Shown: positions 43,322 to 55,141, counted from the first letter of the stretch. The stretch is DNA of 64,000 nucleotides from Parastagonospora avenae f. sp. tritici 18332-5 (GCA_022559985.1 JAFJTR010000038.1:210775-274774), one strand, 5' to 3'. The notes: a model not told the origin generated them from the sequence alone. Numbers and translations are program-made.

Positions 43322-43853
43322 TTATTCGTGCTTGCCTTGCCTCTTGAGGCGCAGCGTCTTGTCGACCCAGAGCTTGCGGACGAGCGAAACGGCAGCCATG
43401 ACGACGGCAACGCTGCGTTCGTTGTTAGATGCTGTAAGTTAACCCCTCGGTACGTGGATACTCACCCGAGGACGAGAACTGCGCGACAACATTAGCAAAC
43501 CATACACAAGCGAGATGAGCGCGGAACGTACTCAAAGGCCAGATCTCAGTGGGGATGTTCTTGAGCTGGCGAATGCGCTGGGATACCGTGTGTGCTATGC
43601 GATATGTCAATGGGGGTTCGCGGCAGAGTGGCGAGGCCAATTGACGTACCGCCGTGCTCCTCCTTCTATCGTAAGAATTAGCAGTGTCTCTGGATATTGA
43701 GGGAGTGTAGAGACGTACGGGAACCGGGCTGCGCAGGCGCAAAGTCTCCCTCATGACGAGCTGCGGACTCGCCCTCATGAACGCCTGCCGCGTCGGGCGC
43801 ATCATCATCAAGCGCGTAGGCTGCATAGCCAGGACTCTCGTAGCCTTGAACAT
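43322..43853 (-). CDS. Small mitochondrial single-pass membrane protein (five exons)
   Basis: Exons on the minus strand: 43853-43719, 43665-43650, 43594-43532, 43478-43466 and 43412-43322, giving 105 aa. Exons 2 and 4 are micro-exons of 16 and 13 nt, and all four introns are 53-55 nt. The first 45 residues contain many Arg and Met and almost no acidic residues (one Glu), a strong mitochondrial presequence. After splicing, the mature part reads KEEHGAHTVSQRIRQLKNIP, then a hydrophobic helix from TEIWPLILVLGVAVVMAAVS and a basic end LVRKLWVDKTLRLKRQGKHE. The layout suits an inner-membrane protein with one helix and a basic tail, such as a small respiratory-chain accessory subunit, but I cannot name the family with certainty. 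It shares a 247-bp divergent promoter with COX12. Confidence 0.8.
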
Positions 43854-44100
43854 GATTGCTTTTCGGTGTGGAGTGGAGATGTGTCGTGAGGTCGTGAATT
43901 CAATGCCTTCGTCCGTCACTCAGCGAGCTCAAGAACGAACCACGGACCGGAAAAAGCCGAGTCGCTAATTGGCCTGCGGGCGCGTGCCAAGAGCGAGGTC
44001 AGACCATCGTTGCCCGTCGACTTCACCTCGTCACTGCAAAGCTACCACCCCCCATTGCCGCCACACCACCACCGAGCGCAATACACGCATACCCGCAAAC
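43854..44100. promoter_or_regulatory. Bidirectional promoter of two mitochondrial protein genes
   Basis: 247 bp separates the ATG codons of the minus-strand mitochondrial membrane protein and the plus-strand COX12. Both products are nuclear-encoded mitochondrial proteins, so shared control is plausible. The 3' half is C/A-rich, as in fungal 5' leaders. Confidence 0.5.
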
Positions 44101-44608
44101 ATGTCTGACAACGAGAACAACGAGAGCGGCGAGGGCGAGATGGTCACCAAGCCCTTCAAGTTCGTGACTGGTGAGTTTTACATGCCCCCGGACGAGGACA
44201 AGGTCAATGAGCTAACGACCCCACGCCACAGCTGGTACGCTTCCCTCTTACATCTGCCTGAGAAGGTGGCCTGGGTCCGCAAGGTACTGATAAGCATAGG
44301 CTTCGACGCGCGCTTCCCCAACCAGAACCAGACCAAGCACTGCTGGCAGAACTACGTCGACTACCACAAGTGCATCATCGCCAAGGGCGAGGACTTTGCT
44401 CCCTGCCGCCAGGTGCGCCTCTCCACCACAATCGTAATCACTCGGGACTAATGCGGTGGACAGTTCATGTTGGCGTACCGATCCCTTTGCCCCAGCGGCT
44501 GGACCACACGATGGGACGAGCAGCGCGGTAAGTGGCATGCAGCCGATGGGGAAGCGTGGCTGACAAGCGACAGAGGCGGGAATTTTCCCCCACAGACTCG
44601 ACCAGTAG
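44101..44608 (+). CDS. COX12: Cytochrome c oxidase subunit VIb (Cox12)
   Basis: Four exons: 44101-44170, 44300-44412, 44464-44527 and 44574-44608, giving 93 aa. After a short acidic start (MSDNENNESGEGEMV) the conserved core begins TKPFKFVTGFDARFPNQNQT. The twin cysteine motifs are intact: CWQNYVDYHKC (CX9C) and CRQFMLAYRSLC (CX10C), the Cox12 signature, imported by the Mia40 pathway into the intermembrane space. The end is WTTRWDEQREAGIFPHRLDQ. Cox12 bridges the two monomers of complex IV. Intron 1 (129 nt) is divisible by three and stop-free, so a retained form would carry 43 extra residues. Confidence 0.94.
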
Positions 44609-45219
44609 ATAGCGATTGCGTGAGAGATGTGGAAAGGAGTGGAGGGGGATTAGAGAATGGCATTGGCGCCGCAGAGGACATGTATCATATCGATCGACAA
44701 TGGCAATGCAGCTCTGGTTCACGTAGATTTCTGTTCGCGCTCATGCCCGTGACTTGTGTTGATGATAAGCCTGAGGAATATGTTGGTCCATTCACACGTG
44801 CCGATAAGAGGATATCAATATTACCATTTATTTACCTGTGTTGGAACTGCTTGCATGTGCAAAACTTCTGCCATTAATCAAGAAGCACAGAAGTGATCAC
44901 ACGTAGTATGAAGCATACCGCACATTCAATGTTTGCAATTTATGATTATGATTTACCACACTACAGCTACTGCTATCAAGCAACAGCCCACTCGAAGGAA
45001 AATATACAGTCCAGTCAAATTGTTTGCAAACACCAACAGTAAGAGAGACATGGATCTCATCTCAGATAAAGACAAACAATAGATACGAAAAAGTAATTGC
45101 TGGAAATATATCTGTGCAGCCCGCCTCTTTTGGTGATGGTTACATGCCGAGCACAGGGGGGAGCCCAGGGTCTGGTGCTACAACGAGGAAACATTTTACG
45201 ACCACGTGAGATAGTCTTC
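44609..45219. other. Convergent intergenic region
   Basis: 3' flanks of COX12 and SSN6. AT-rich from about 44880 to 45110, consistent with 3' UTR and polyadenylation signals. No gene is seen. Confidence 0.5.
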
Positions 45220-48141
45220 CTAAGACTTCTGCTCGACTGGTGTGGGGGCATGAGATGTGCCGTTGGTCGCAGCGGCAACGCGCGGGCTTCCGCGCTCGGA
45301 TGTTGGCGCAGGTGCCTTTGTGTCTTCGCCTTCATCATCGTAGTTCTCATCAACATCCATGTGGCGCGCTGCCGGCTCGTGCTGTTCAGGTCTCTCTTGC
45401 TTTGGGGTTTCCGACATGCGAGGAGGTGGTGGCGCCGCGGTCATGGATGGCAGGGAAGGCGGATGGTGGGCGGCTTCAGACGGGTGGTAGCCGTCGTTGA
45501 AGCGGCGTGCATCTGGGGTGCCATGTGGGCTGTGACGCGCAACCTGGGGCGACGGCATCGGGTGTGGAGGGGTCGGACGACGGCTGTGTGGCTCCTCGAG
45601 CTTTTGGCGCTTCTCCTCATTCTGAGGAGGCTTGGTGTTGGCGTGCTCGTTTTCTTCCCACTCGCGGTGTCGCTTGGGTGGGGCGGTAGGAGGGCGGTCA
45701 TCCCGATCCCGAGCCGCAGCTTCTGCAGCCACCATTGCAGATGCTGGCGGCGGAGCGCCGCTTGCAATGCCGCTGCTGGCAGAGGAGTCGGGGTGATGCT
45801 GGTATGGCCCTTGGTATCCGTTGCGTGGTGAGGTTGGGCGATTCTCCACGATTGGTCGAACCTCAGATGGTGGGCTGGCAGGACGCCCGAACGGTGGAGG
45901 CCCTTGAGCTGGGCCCTGACTTGGTGGGCCACCCAGTCCAGTAGGTGGCGGCGGTGGGGGTGGAGGCACGCTGCCTGCCTGGGGACCGTAGTTGGGATTG
46001 GAGATACGGTTAGGCTGGGGTGGCAGCTGGTGGTGCGGCGGAGGTGGTGCCTGCGCCTGAACGGGTTGGGGGGTAAGCTGTGGCGGAGGAGCATGGTAAG
46101 GACTTGGGGCAACGTGGTGGGTCTTTGGCGAGGGCGACATGCCGCGACGCATGGATCCAGGGCCTGGGGGCGGGGGGCCGACAGGCCCAGAAGGCCCGGG
46201 ACCGTTCGTTGGAGGACGTGGAGGCTCTGCGTAGGACCTTGGAGCCTCCTGTCTGGGGCTGACAGGCCTTTGAGGAGCGTGTTGCGTGGGGGGACGGATT
46301 CCATCACGCTGCTCGTATGGGTTCAACTGCTGAGGGGGTAGCCCAGGCTCGCGGATCTGAGCCAGTGGTCGGTCCCATCCAGCGCCACCTAGAGCTGGTG
46401 GAGCCGGGCCCTGAGGTGGCTGTTGGGGTTGAGGAGCACCCCACTGAGGAGCAGCTGGTCCATGTACGGACGCAGGCTGGTAAGCTTGAGGATGAATGTC
46501 GCGAGGAACGGGAGCAGCGCCGTTAGGAGCAGCAGCAGACGATTGCCCGTTCTGCAGAAGCTGCAGGCGAGCTTTGATGTGGACGTTTGACGGATCGAGA
46601 TCAGCGGCACGCTGGTACGCGTCAAGCGCATCTGCCGTCTGGTTGTTGCAAGATTCGTACTGAGCCATGTTAGCGGCATGTTCAGGGTGGCGGATCGGCA
46701 AGTACTTACCAAGGTACCCAGGTCATACCAAACCTCAGAGATGTTGGGATTCAATCGAATAGCGCGGGAGTAAGCGTCAAGCGCGTCACGGTACTGGTTG
46801 ATCTGGTAGTACAGCACTCCAATACTGCACCAGAAAGTTGGGTTGCGCCCGTCACGGTACACTGCCTGTTGATAAGCTTCGTACGCCTTGGGGTACTTTT
46901 GCTGTGACATGTAACACCGGCCCAGAAGGTACCAGCTTTGTGCATCTGTTTGGTCTGAAATAACGTTAGCCACACGCGGATCATGTATCCGGGGTACAGA
47001 AGAACCCACCCGACGCCACCGACTTCTCAAGATATTCGATAGCCTGCTCCTGGCTCGTGTAGTTGGTGCTCTGCTGGTGGTGTAACCAGCCTAGCTGCTG
47101 AAGAACCTTGGCGTGGTTGGGGTCGCGTTCAAGAACCCGACGGTAGGCGCCCTTTGCTGCTTCGAACTGTGAAATGATTAGCGACGAGAATGCCAGTTGT
47201 TGAGTTAGACATACTTCTTTCTGTTGTTCGTACACGTGACCGACCTGGAACCAGATGTCCTCTTCGGTCAACGGGCGAGGCGGATTGGTGACGATGTACT
47301 TGAAGCACTGTGGCAGAATTAGTCAAGTCCAGGGTTCGTCATCGACATTTACTTACGTCCAAACTCTGGTTGAATTTCTGCTGTTGCTTGTAGATTATGC
47401 CGAGGCGGAAATAAATTTCGTTGGCCTTCTCAAAAGTTGGCTCCATGCGCATGACCTGCGAAAACGCCTCTTCGGCATGCTCGAGGGAACCATAGCGATC
47501 GTAAAGGATACCGATGCCATACCAGAGCTTGGGTTCCTTTGTAGCATTAGCATGGGTTGTTGCGACAGACAAGTTCTGAAAACATACCTTTGGATCGGAG
47601 AGATGATACAAAGCTTGCTGGTAAGCAGAGTATGCCTGCTGCAGGTCGTCCATCATTAGGTAGCAGTGGCCTGAAATGTTAGAAAGTCTCTCACAGCGCG
47701 CGACCTGTGAAGAACTTACCAAGACTACCCCAGACATCGCCATTGGAGGGATCGACCTTCAAGATTGTGCGCAAGTACTCGACCGCGGCAGGGAAGGCAT
47801 CTTTTGTGCGCAAGATACATGCGATGCCGACCATGGCTGGCACGGACCATTGATTGAACTTCAGCGCCTGCTCGTAGCACTGCATGGCACCATCGTAGTC
47901 ATTCATCTGCTCTGAAAGAGAGCCTGCGCAAGGTCAGTGAGCTACCCAATGTTAAACTCGATGTTCTTTACATACCCATCTGAGTCCAGACGGCCTCTGT
48001 CAGCTGGGCCAGGTACTGCGAAGGTGTCTTTGGCGGGTTCGCGTGCGGTGGGTGGCCGTTGACCTGCGCATGTGCGGGATGAGGGCCGCCATGGTGTGGA
48101 GGTATGCCAGTAGTAGGCGAAGGCTGTTGGTGGGCGGCCAT
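45220..48141 (-). CDS. SSN6: TPR transcriptional corepressor Ssn6/Cyc8
   Basis: Eight exons on the minus strand: 48141-47976, 47923-47720, 47670-47588, 47536-47357, 47307-47215, 47166-47010, 46954-46710 and 46659-45220, giving 855 aa. The start MAAHQQPSPTTG has context ACCATGG. Residues about 45-390 are ten TPR repeats, with highly conserved pieces such as PKLWYGIGILYDRYGSLEHA, EKANEIYFRLGIIYKQQQKF, SWYLLGRCYMSQQKYPKAYE and LYYQINQYRDALDAYSRAIR. The C-terminal half is Pro/Gln/His-rich and disordered. Ssn6 pairs with the WD40 protein Tup1 and is recruited by DNA-binding repressors to silence metabolic, hypoxic and developmental genes; no Tup1 gene lies in this window. One intron uses a non-YAG acceptor (CAAAG before 47536), forced by the conserved frame. 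Confidence 0.95.
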
Positions 48142-51100
48142 GGTGGTGACCTGTGATGCAATGCCTGCCGAGAGCAATACGCGCTATTCGGTCGAGGACG
48201 CGATAGTTAGTTGCGAAGCTCTCAAGGCTCGGGACGACTATGGCCTCGCTGGTTAGCCTTGCATGTCATAGATCACACGTCGGACGTGCAAGTAATAGAG
48301 GCGACCTACTATTAAGCCTGGTGGTGGTCGCGGGCCTACTTGTATGTGCAGGCGTGGGGAGAGAACGCGGAGAACGACAGCAGGGCGCAGAGGAACACCG
48401 AGATAGTAGACCCAAGCACGAACAGACGAAGTGTCTGTAATGCGACAATGTTACGGCTGATGATGCGGCCGCGCGCTGTGATGGTCGGTCGTGAGAGGAA
48501 GCCTGGTGTAGACAGAATGGGAGCGAAGAGGCCAAAGACGCGAGCGAAGGACGAAGGGGCAGGGCGGTCCAACGCTCCTCATGTCAAGCAGCCTACCTAC
48601 ACCTAACCCAGCTCTCTAGCGCGATCCAGGATGAAGTGTGGTCAAGAATCCGTGCGGGTGCCGTGGGTCTCCATCCTTGTAGCGCCAAACCCCGTAGCGC
48701 AAGCCACCGAGCATGGATGCCGCAGTTTTGTGCGACCCGTTGACAGCAAATTGCCAGCCCTCCCGCTAAAACCTCGCGAGTCGGTCCTCGGTCGCGCCTT
48801 CCTCAGCCTGTAGCACGCCGCGCCTGCCTCTTCGAGCCTTTGTCATCAAATTCTGCCCCCATAGTGGAGGCTGGAGATCTTCGTTAAGAAATTGGGCTAT
48901 ATGCGCATCGTGATAATGCGGCGAGCGCCGTCAGGATGTATTATTGAAACAATGCACTTCGCAAAACGTCCCCGTCGTCGTTGCCAGAGCTGTATGTCCT
49001 ACTGGGAGTACTTGCGCGGCACCACAGCATCAGCGCCTCACATATCCCACCTCCACAAGTGCCTTGCGTTGGACCACATCAAGATGAAACTGTCCTCCCA
49101 TGTTGCATCTGCATATTGTTATTAACATTTCTGTTTTTGCAGACTGAAAAGTTCAAAGTTCAAAGTTCCTGCTGCGGGTCTGTCGCCGGATCGAGCATGG
49201 CGATTCCGCACCGTTCGTCCCAGGTTCGTATCGGCTCCGCGCTTCGGTTCTCAAGGATAAAGGGTAGTGCCGCCGCATCGCATCATCCAGCTGGAGGCAC
49301 ATCAAACCATGGGTATTCCACCACCAAACTTCATTATTGTCCGGCGAATCTTTGCAGCACGCGTCGGAGCACCCCACGCAGCCTCGGTTACATTATTTGC
49401 TTACTTTTTCTTCTCCGCGCGGTGGGTGGTGGGTAACCCAAGCGATCGCGCGTTCATCGCCAACAGGCTGCCACCTGCGTCCTGCGACTGGCTAAGGCTT
49501 CGTTAAGCTGATGGGGAGGCGTTGGCGGTTACTTCCACTCCAGCCACTCGCATTCTCTACAAGGCGAAATGGCAATGCCTAGCTGCACAACAATTCGCCA
49601 GCAGCACAGCCGTTTTTGATGGCGTCCAGGCTTCGTCGCTCTCATGAAAAAGGGGCCATGACATCTGCTTCATCTATCCGCATTGCGCAGATCGTACGGC
49701 ACTATGCCGCACACAGACACCCACATGTTGTGCGCTGCACTACTGACGGCCTCGCCAGAGGCTGGCGCATCGAGGCAAACGGCGCCTTGCAGCGCTTGAC
49801 GGGACAAAGACGGTGGTGTCACGCACGAGGCAATGATCCGCGATGGGCATCGCCAAGAACCACACGTCTCCTCCACATCCTCGCATCACTGAAGCTTCCG
49901 GTGCTCTGCTTAGCTCGCCTGGGCGTGCATCCGTGCAGTGACGCAGCATCCTCCACTCCCGCCTCGTCGGCAGAAAGCTCGTGTCACAGCCAATCCAACC
50001 CTGTCGCTGCCTCCAATCTGACAACAGCCGGCTTTGCTGCATCTTTTGGCGCGCATAAGCACCGAACCGGGATGGCGCTGCGCAAGCTACAGCGGCCAGC
50101 GGACGTACCTGGCCCTCGACGAAGCTTCGGGCCCTTGACTGATGATTGCGCCCACTCGGTCTGCTTGGCAGTTCTGCAGCCAGTTCGTGACGAGAGGCGC
50201 ATCTGTCGATTCCCTTTCGGGCGCTGACTCTACACCGAGGTAGCATGACCGAAAAAGAACAAGAGACCCGCCGCTAGAAGAAGCCACAAAAAGCCTGGGC
50301 GGAGCTGGGGTCCCTTCGAACCGCCGCCACGTGAAACCTTGCTCCAGAGTTGGTGCAAAGCCACACCAGTGGAGCCAGGGAGGGCCTGCGCGTCATCAGT
50401 GCCGTGCCGGCTCAAGCGAGGCCTGCTAAGGGCCCTATTCTACGGTGACACGAATCCTAATGTCATGTGACTCGGGCCCAGTTTCGCTTTTCCTCACCAT
50501 TACAACTCTCGAGAAGTGAACACGGCGTAGGGACGACGCACATGAGCATGCTATCGGGCTACACACGCTTAGAAGAAGCTTTGCTGACATGCGCAAATAT
50601 AGCGCGACGGCCGACCGGCATGACGCGAAACGCGCCGACGAACTGTCTCATCGTTTCATCGTGTCAGAGCGGACGTCAAGGCGCAGATCCCCATCGATCC
50701 CGCTGCCTGAATTGTCCTTGTTCCGACAGCAAGCCGTGCGCCCTGCCGGGTTTGCATAACATCTCCCTTGACCACTTGCCGATACGACAAGATTTATGAA
50801 TTCTCGCTTCAGGCCATCCGCTAATAGTCATTCGATTGTTCTGCCAGGCCGTATCGCGAGGTTCTGCTGCTTACATACTGCCAATATTAGAGAAGCAGCC
50901 AACCCACCTGCATGTGCAACTCTCATGAATGATCACGTGGATACTATTAAGGTCCACTGTGCGAAACATTCTGAGGATTACTCCGCGTTTTCATCAAGGC
51001 TGCGCGCAGTGGGTTTTCATACGTGCCGAAATCAAAAAACGCACCATTCCGTTCGACCCCAGAAGTCTGACAAGCAAGCAGCTTCTGACTACATGCTCTG

Positions 51101-53159
51101 TGCCACGACTGCTCGTACCCACTATAACAGCAAACAGAATTCACATCCGAGCTTGAACACAATTAGTCCCTGCTCCTTGCACGCCCACTCTCCCTACCCC
51201 AAATTAGCCAGCACCACATTTCCAGGATTTCGGGACGTGCTGACTACACCAGGTTTCGGCTACTTTATCGCGCCCCTCACCTGCTACATATCCGAACGTT
51301 ACGCGACGGCTGCAAAATAATGCTTGTGCACTTGCACCAATGCATGCACGGTAATTTGTATCTGGCGCTTGGCAGCTATGTCGTATCACGCTGGGGAAGC
51401 AGCCAGGCCATGCTTGCCCCATTTACATTATCGCAATCAACGTTTAGTCTGGCGCTGGATCCACGGCTCCGCCGCTCGATAGTCTCTACCCACCCCTCTT
51501 GCGACACTTCCCGGAGGCTTGTTGCGCTAATGCGGCCGATCGACGGACCCTGTGTGGGTGAGGTGATCTTCAGTGGTTGCGGTTTGCCGTTGGCGGATAG
51601 GGCATTTGCATGACGAGGCGATGGAGCTGGTCTTCTAGCTGATCAGCACCAGATTTTGTCTTCTGGGCCTTGCTTCGAGCCTGCCATCGTGGACAACAAC
51701 GGAGTGGATGCGACCCAAGTGATTCGCCACAGCGGCGGGAAGCCGCAAGCTTCTCCCCGCCTCTCGCTTCGCTGCATCAACACCCCCATTCGCAGTGTTA
51801 CACCGAGGGCTCCGGAATGACGCTCGCCTACCGCGGGTATATGCGCAGCGATCTCAATCCGACCAAGAGCAAGTTGCGCGCTGAATTAAAAACAGCAGAG
51901 CAATTAAAGATCCCTGTTAGGATCCAGCGTCGAATGGGCTGGGCGCGGCGTTGAGGCTGCCACGTTCTCAGCGACGCCAATGAAATCACCTCCGCGCTTG
52001 GGCGACTTGGCGTGGTGTTCTCATGGAGGTGGTACAAGCAAGTACCTTGCCGCTTACATCTGCACCAACCCTTTTGTTTGTGTCGAACTACAAGCAGTTC
52101 CAACGTGTCAAGGAGGTCGGCATACCTGCCCATGACCGCGACAGAGATGCGCAGCGCTGTGAGTCCCAATACAGCCCGGACACGCTAGTGAACTAGTACC
52201 TGAGGACCATAAGCACTACCACGAACTCCTCCCAGCCTTGGGGATTACTGCATCAGAACTATGTCGCGCAGTAAAGAGTTCAGTGACAGAAAACGGTACC
52301 CGTGGAAAGTTCCGTGTCGTGCGAATTCTTTGCGAATTGAAGGCTTCATTGTTGTTACTGCTGTACAAACATTGAATTGATAAGCTACATGTGTACACTT
52401 TCGTCTCTTTCCCAGTAACAACGCCACTCTCACAAGGGGAGTGATCGATGCAGACGCATTGACGACGCGAAGGATTCTCATTACTTCTGTCTCCACCAAC
52501 ATCTTTCTATAACCACGTCGATCAACGCATAGCCGAGATGCGTCGGAGGTCATTAGCTACGAGGAAAGTACTTTGCATCCTTGCTGTCGTCCTTGCTGCT
52601 GTGTATGTAGGCGATTTAGTCTTGCATCCTTTTTATCTACTTGGGCTTTCCGAGGAAGCCTTCCTTAGAGACCACATATCAGAACCACAGACTGAACTAT
52701 GATGCAGTACCGCCGTGATGCTGCCTATGATGACATACTTGCCTCGGAATTTGTTGGTACTTCTTTTGATATATGGGCTCCCCGAGGAGGGCTTCCTCAG
52801 GGATGACATCGAGATGCCTATAAACTATGCTACGATGTAGTACTGACGCGACGCTACCTGCAACTATGTACTTGCTCTGCGATTGAGTGGTACACCCTTC
52901 GATATTCGAGCACCCGAGAAAGCCTTCCTCACCGAATATTTCAGTAATCCGTGCACCCCCTGTATACATTCAGTATACTATTAGAGAGTAGCTGCGCGCT
53001 TATATACGAGCTTGGATAGACTCAACAGCATATGAGTACGCAGCGAACTCGTGAAAGGGGCTTGAAGTTAGACAGCTTGACATAATTATTAGATGGTTTT
53101 CAGAGACAGCGTGAATGAAATATTGCAGGACCTCGTATCATTAGAGACAATTTAATAGA
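48142..53159. other. Long gene-poor region upstream of SSN6
   Basis: About 5 kb on both strands with no frame whose composition or motifs I would accept as protein-coding. It is not AT-rich overall and so is not a simple RIP-silenced block. It may carry long leaders or regulatory DNA of SSN6, non-coding transcripts, or fast-evolving genes with many small exons that I cannot see. The right part holds the 132-bp degenerate tandem repeat. Confidence 0.4.
52568..52965. repeat. Degenerate 132-bp tandem repeat, about 3 copies
   Basis: Blocks recur with a spacing of 132 bp: CGAGGAAGCCTTCC at 52651, CGAGGAGGGCTTCC at 52783 and CGAGAAAGCCTTCC at 52915. Flanking blocks (GTACTTGC/CATACTTGCC, GCGATT/GGTAC, CTATGATGCAGTAC/CTACGATGTAGTAC) keep the same order. 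Copies are diverged, with many transitions. The unit length is 44 codons, but all frames contain stops in at least one copy. Confidence 0.75.
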
Positions 53160-53396
53160 TCAATCGATGTCATTGCATGTATTCAAAATCTCTAATGCCT
53201 CGAGCTCACCAAGCTTAGAGGCCAAGTCAATTGATCCAAAGGAGCATGGAACTTCCAACTTGTCGTTCAGGCCAAAGGAGTCCTTGATGTGTCGAATGAT
53301 AGCACCGTGCAAGTTCCGACTACATGCGTTGCTAGTTCCTTTATGAGTGTCTGGAAGGACGACATAGTTGTTCTTCGTTTTGTTTCGTTTTGCCAT
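53160..53396 (-). CDS. Possible small orphan protein, 78 aa
   Basis: A single frame starting at ATG 53396 in good context (TCCCATGGC). The product MAKRNKTKNNYVVLPDTHKG... ends LGELEALEILNTCNDID. Composition is balanced, unlike the chance ORFs nearby, and TATA-like AT stretches lie about 25-60 bp upstream of the ATG. No similarity is recognised and the length is short, so this may be chance. Confidence 0.3.
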   Translation of the reverse strand: MAKRNKTKNNYVVLPDTHKGTSNACSRNLHGAIIRHIKDSFGLNDKLEVPCSFGSIDLASKLGELEALEILNTCNDID

Positions 53397-53848
53397 GGGA
53401 CGTGATGTGCAGAGCTTCGAGATATATTATTAGAAAAACTCCTGGACGCTACCATTATACATTGCACCAGGTCAAATCCACGAGGATTGCTTGATCAAGG
53501 AACATTCTGCGCGATGAATACTACATATTGTCACCTAGGAGGCTATGCAAACAGAAGCCGACGATAAAGCCTGAAGCCATACATAGCGTCGTACCGTTGC
53601 AACCAAAAGTCTAGGTATACGTTGCAAAACTTCACGCTATATCATGTCATTATTCACTTTCCCGCGTAGGTGACAATATGTGGTGTTCTCGTCGTGGACT
53701 TGCAATCCGTGAATGTTGCGCTACAGCCCTACCCACAAGCGAGCGGCGTCTACGTCACAGGCCCCAACTTCACCTTCGGAGCTGTCAGACCACGAACAAC
53801 ACAACGTTCAATGCGCAACTAATCCACACCACCACCACCCCAGCAATC
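53397..53848. promoter_or_regulatory. Intergenic region upstream of the Fmp46-like gene
   Basis: Contains the promoter of the Fmp46-like gene and a 15-bp perfect inverted repeat pair (see 53523-53681). Otherwise nothing recognisable. Confidence 0.45.
53523..53681. repeat. Short element bounded by 15-bp perfect inverted repeats
   Basis: ACATATTGTCACCTA at 53523-53537 is exactly complementary to TAGGTGACAATATGT at 53667-53681, with 129 bp between. No target-site duplication is visible at the outer ends, and the sequence differs from the CACYAGG elements. It could be an old MITE or a chance structure. Confidence 0.4.
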
Positions 53849-54453
53849 ATGTTCAAACGAATCTTTGGAGAAGTACGTGTTGCAGCTACTCTATACCCTT
53901 GGACGAATAACGTACTGACACCCATAAACAGCACGGCGCGAAGAATGTCGTGACTCTCTTCCACAAGCCCAGCAGCGAGGCATCGATCCGCGTTCACACC
54001 ATGCTCAAGCAGGCCAACGCGCAATCAGTTGCCCATGCGACTCAAGACCAAGCCGCTTCTCACGACGCGCAGAACAAGGCGGAGAGGACGGAGTTCGAGC
54101 TCGACGTAACGGAGGCACCGCCAACCAGCGACCAGCTCAAGACCATCCTGGAATACCTCGGTGGCTCCCCAAGCAAAGTCATCGAGGGGGCATCAGATGA
54201 GTCGGACGCAATGAGGCGACTCAAGGCGGATGGTAACACATTCAAGAGGCCTCTGGTAAGTCTCGGCTGCTTGTCGACATGAACCAAAACTGACTGTCGC
54301 AGGTGGTTGACTGGAATCAAGGCAAAGCAGGTATGTTGAAATCAATTCCGACTTTTCTAATTACTTCAACTGACTATCGCAGTGGTTGGAGACAGCGAGT
54401 CCGAGATCATGAAGCTGGTGCGAGCCATTCCCAAGGAGACCGGCAAGGCGTGA
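53849..54453 (+). CDS. FMP46: Fmp46-like (DUF1687) mitochondrial thioredoxin-fold protein
   Basis: Four exons: 53849-53872, 53932-54255, 54303-54330 and 54383-54453, giving 148 aa. Exon 1 encodes only eight residues (MFKRIFGE). The body begins HGAKNVVTLFHKPSSEASIR and continues with FELDVTEAPPTSDQLKTILE, then FKRPLVVDWNQGKAVVGDSE and a C-terminal helix. This is the DUF1687 pattern of yeast Fmp46, a putative mitochondrial redox protein with a thioredoxin-like fold. The usual CxxC is absent, as is normal in the family. Function beyond a presumed redox role is not established. Confidence 0.85.
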
Positions 54454-55141
54454 ATATGACTGTTTAGCATGCACCATACCCCACTCATATGCATTTATTT
54501 TCCAATCGTCTAGTATTTTACTTTCTCAGCCGCCCTGTGGTTGTACAAACGGCGGGACGGCTTCCCCGTTGCACCGAGACACATGTCGCTAAGCGACGGG
54601 TGACTGCACATGGCCAAAGCCTGGTTTTCACGTTAAGATTGTAAAACGCGTCCATGAGAATGTTTCATTGTGATATGTTCGTTGTACCTCTCACCTCCTG
54701 TCTTCCTGTTCGAGCATCTGTACTTTCATAGTGAACTGCTCCTTTCCACTCTTTCTCACTTTCACCGTTACTAAGAGCATGGGAGCGGACGCGATACGCT
54801 CTGTACTGCGCTATATGAGCGCTCGGCGGTCAGCAGCAGCGCGTTTGTATTGGTTGCCGTGGTGTCCATATCAACCTCACCACCAGCTGCCCCACTAAAA
54901 AGGCTCCGCCAAGAGGTTGCTCTTCCCTTCTCAAGCTCCGTAAACGCTGCGAGTTGTTTATTTATTTCTCCCACCTGCACTCAATCTCTTCAATTGTAGC
55001 AAAACGGCCTTTCCTACTGGAGTTGCGGCGTCGTACGGCTTCTGCTTTCTCAGTGAGCTTCTGCAACTGAATTCCCTCATCTGCCTCGCGATCACCGCGC
55101 GCACTCGCACCTTCCTCCTCAATTGAGGTGTACGCACAATC
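54454..55141. promoter_or_regulatory. Intergenic region upstream of the RRM/low-complexity gene
   Basis: Contains the 3' UTR of the Fmp46-like gene and the promoter of the next gene. No additional coding region was recognised. Confidence 0.45.

Noticed and set aside
45097..45831. 244-residue plus-strand frame opposite SSN6
   Set aside because: Leu/Arg/Gly/Trp-rich composition mirrors the Pro/Gln codons of the SSN6 tail on the other strand.
49616..50227. 203-residue plus-strand frame upstream of SSN6
   Set aside because: Arg/Ser/Ala/Cys-rich composition typical of chance frames; a similar-sized frame overlaps it on the other strand, and no splice-supported extension was found.
50796..51320. 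174-residue plus-strand frame
   Set aside because: No motif, unusual composition and no promoter-like context; not distinguishable from chance.
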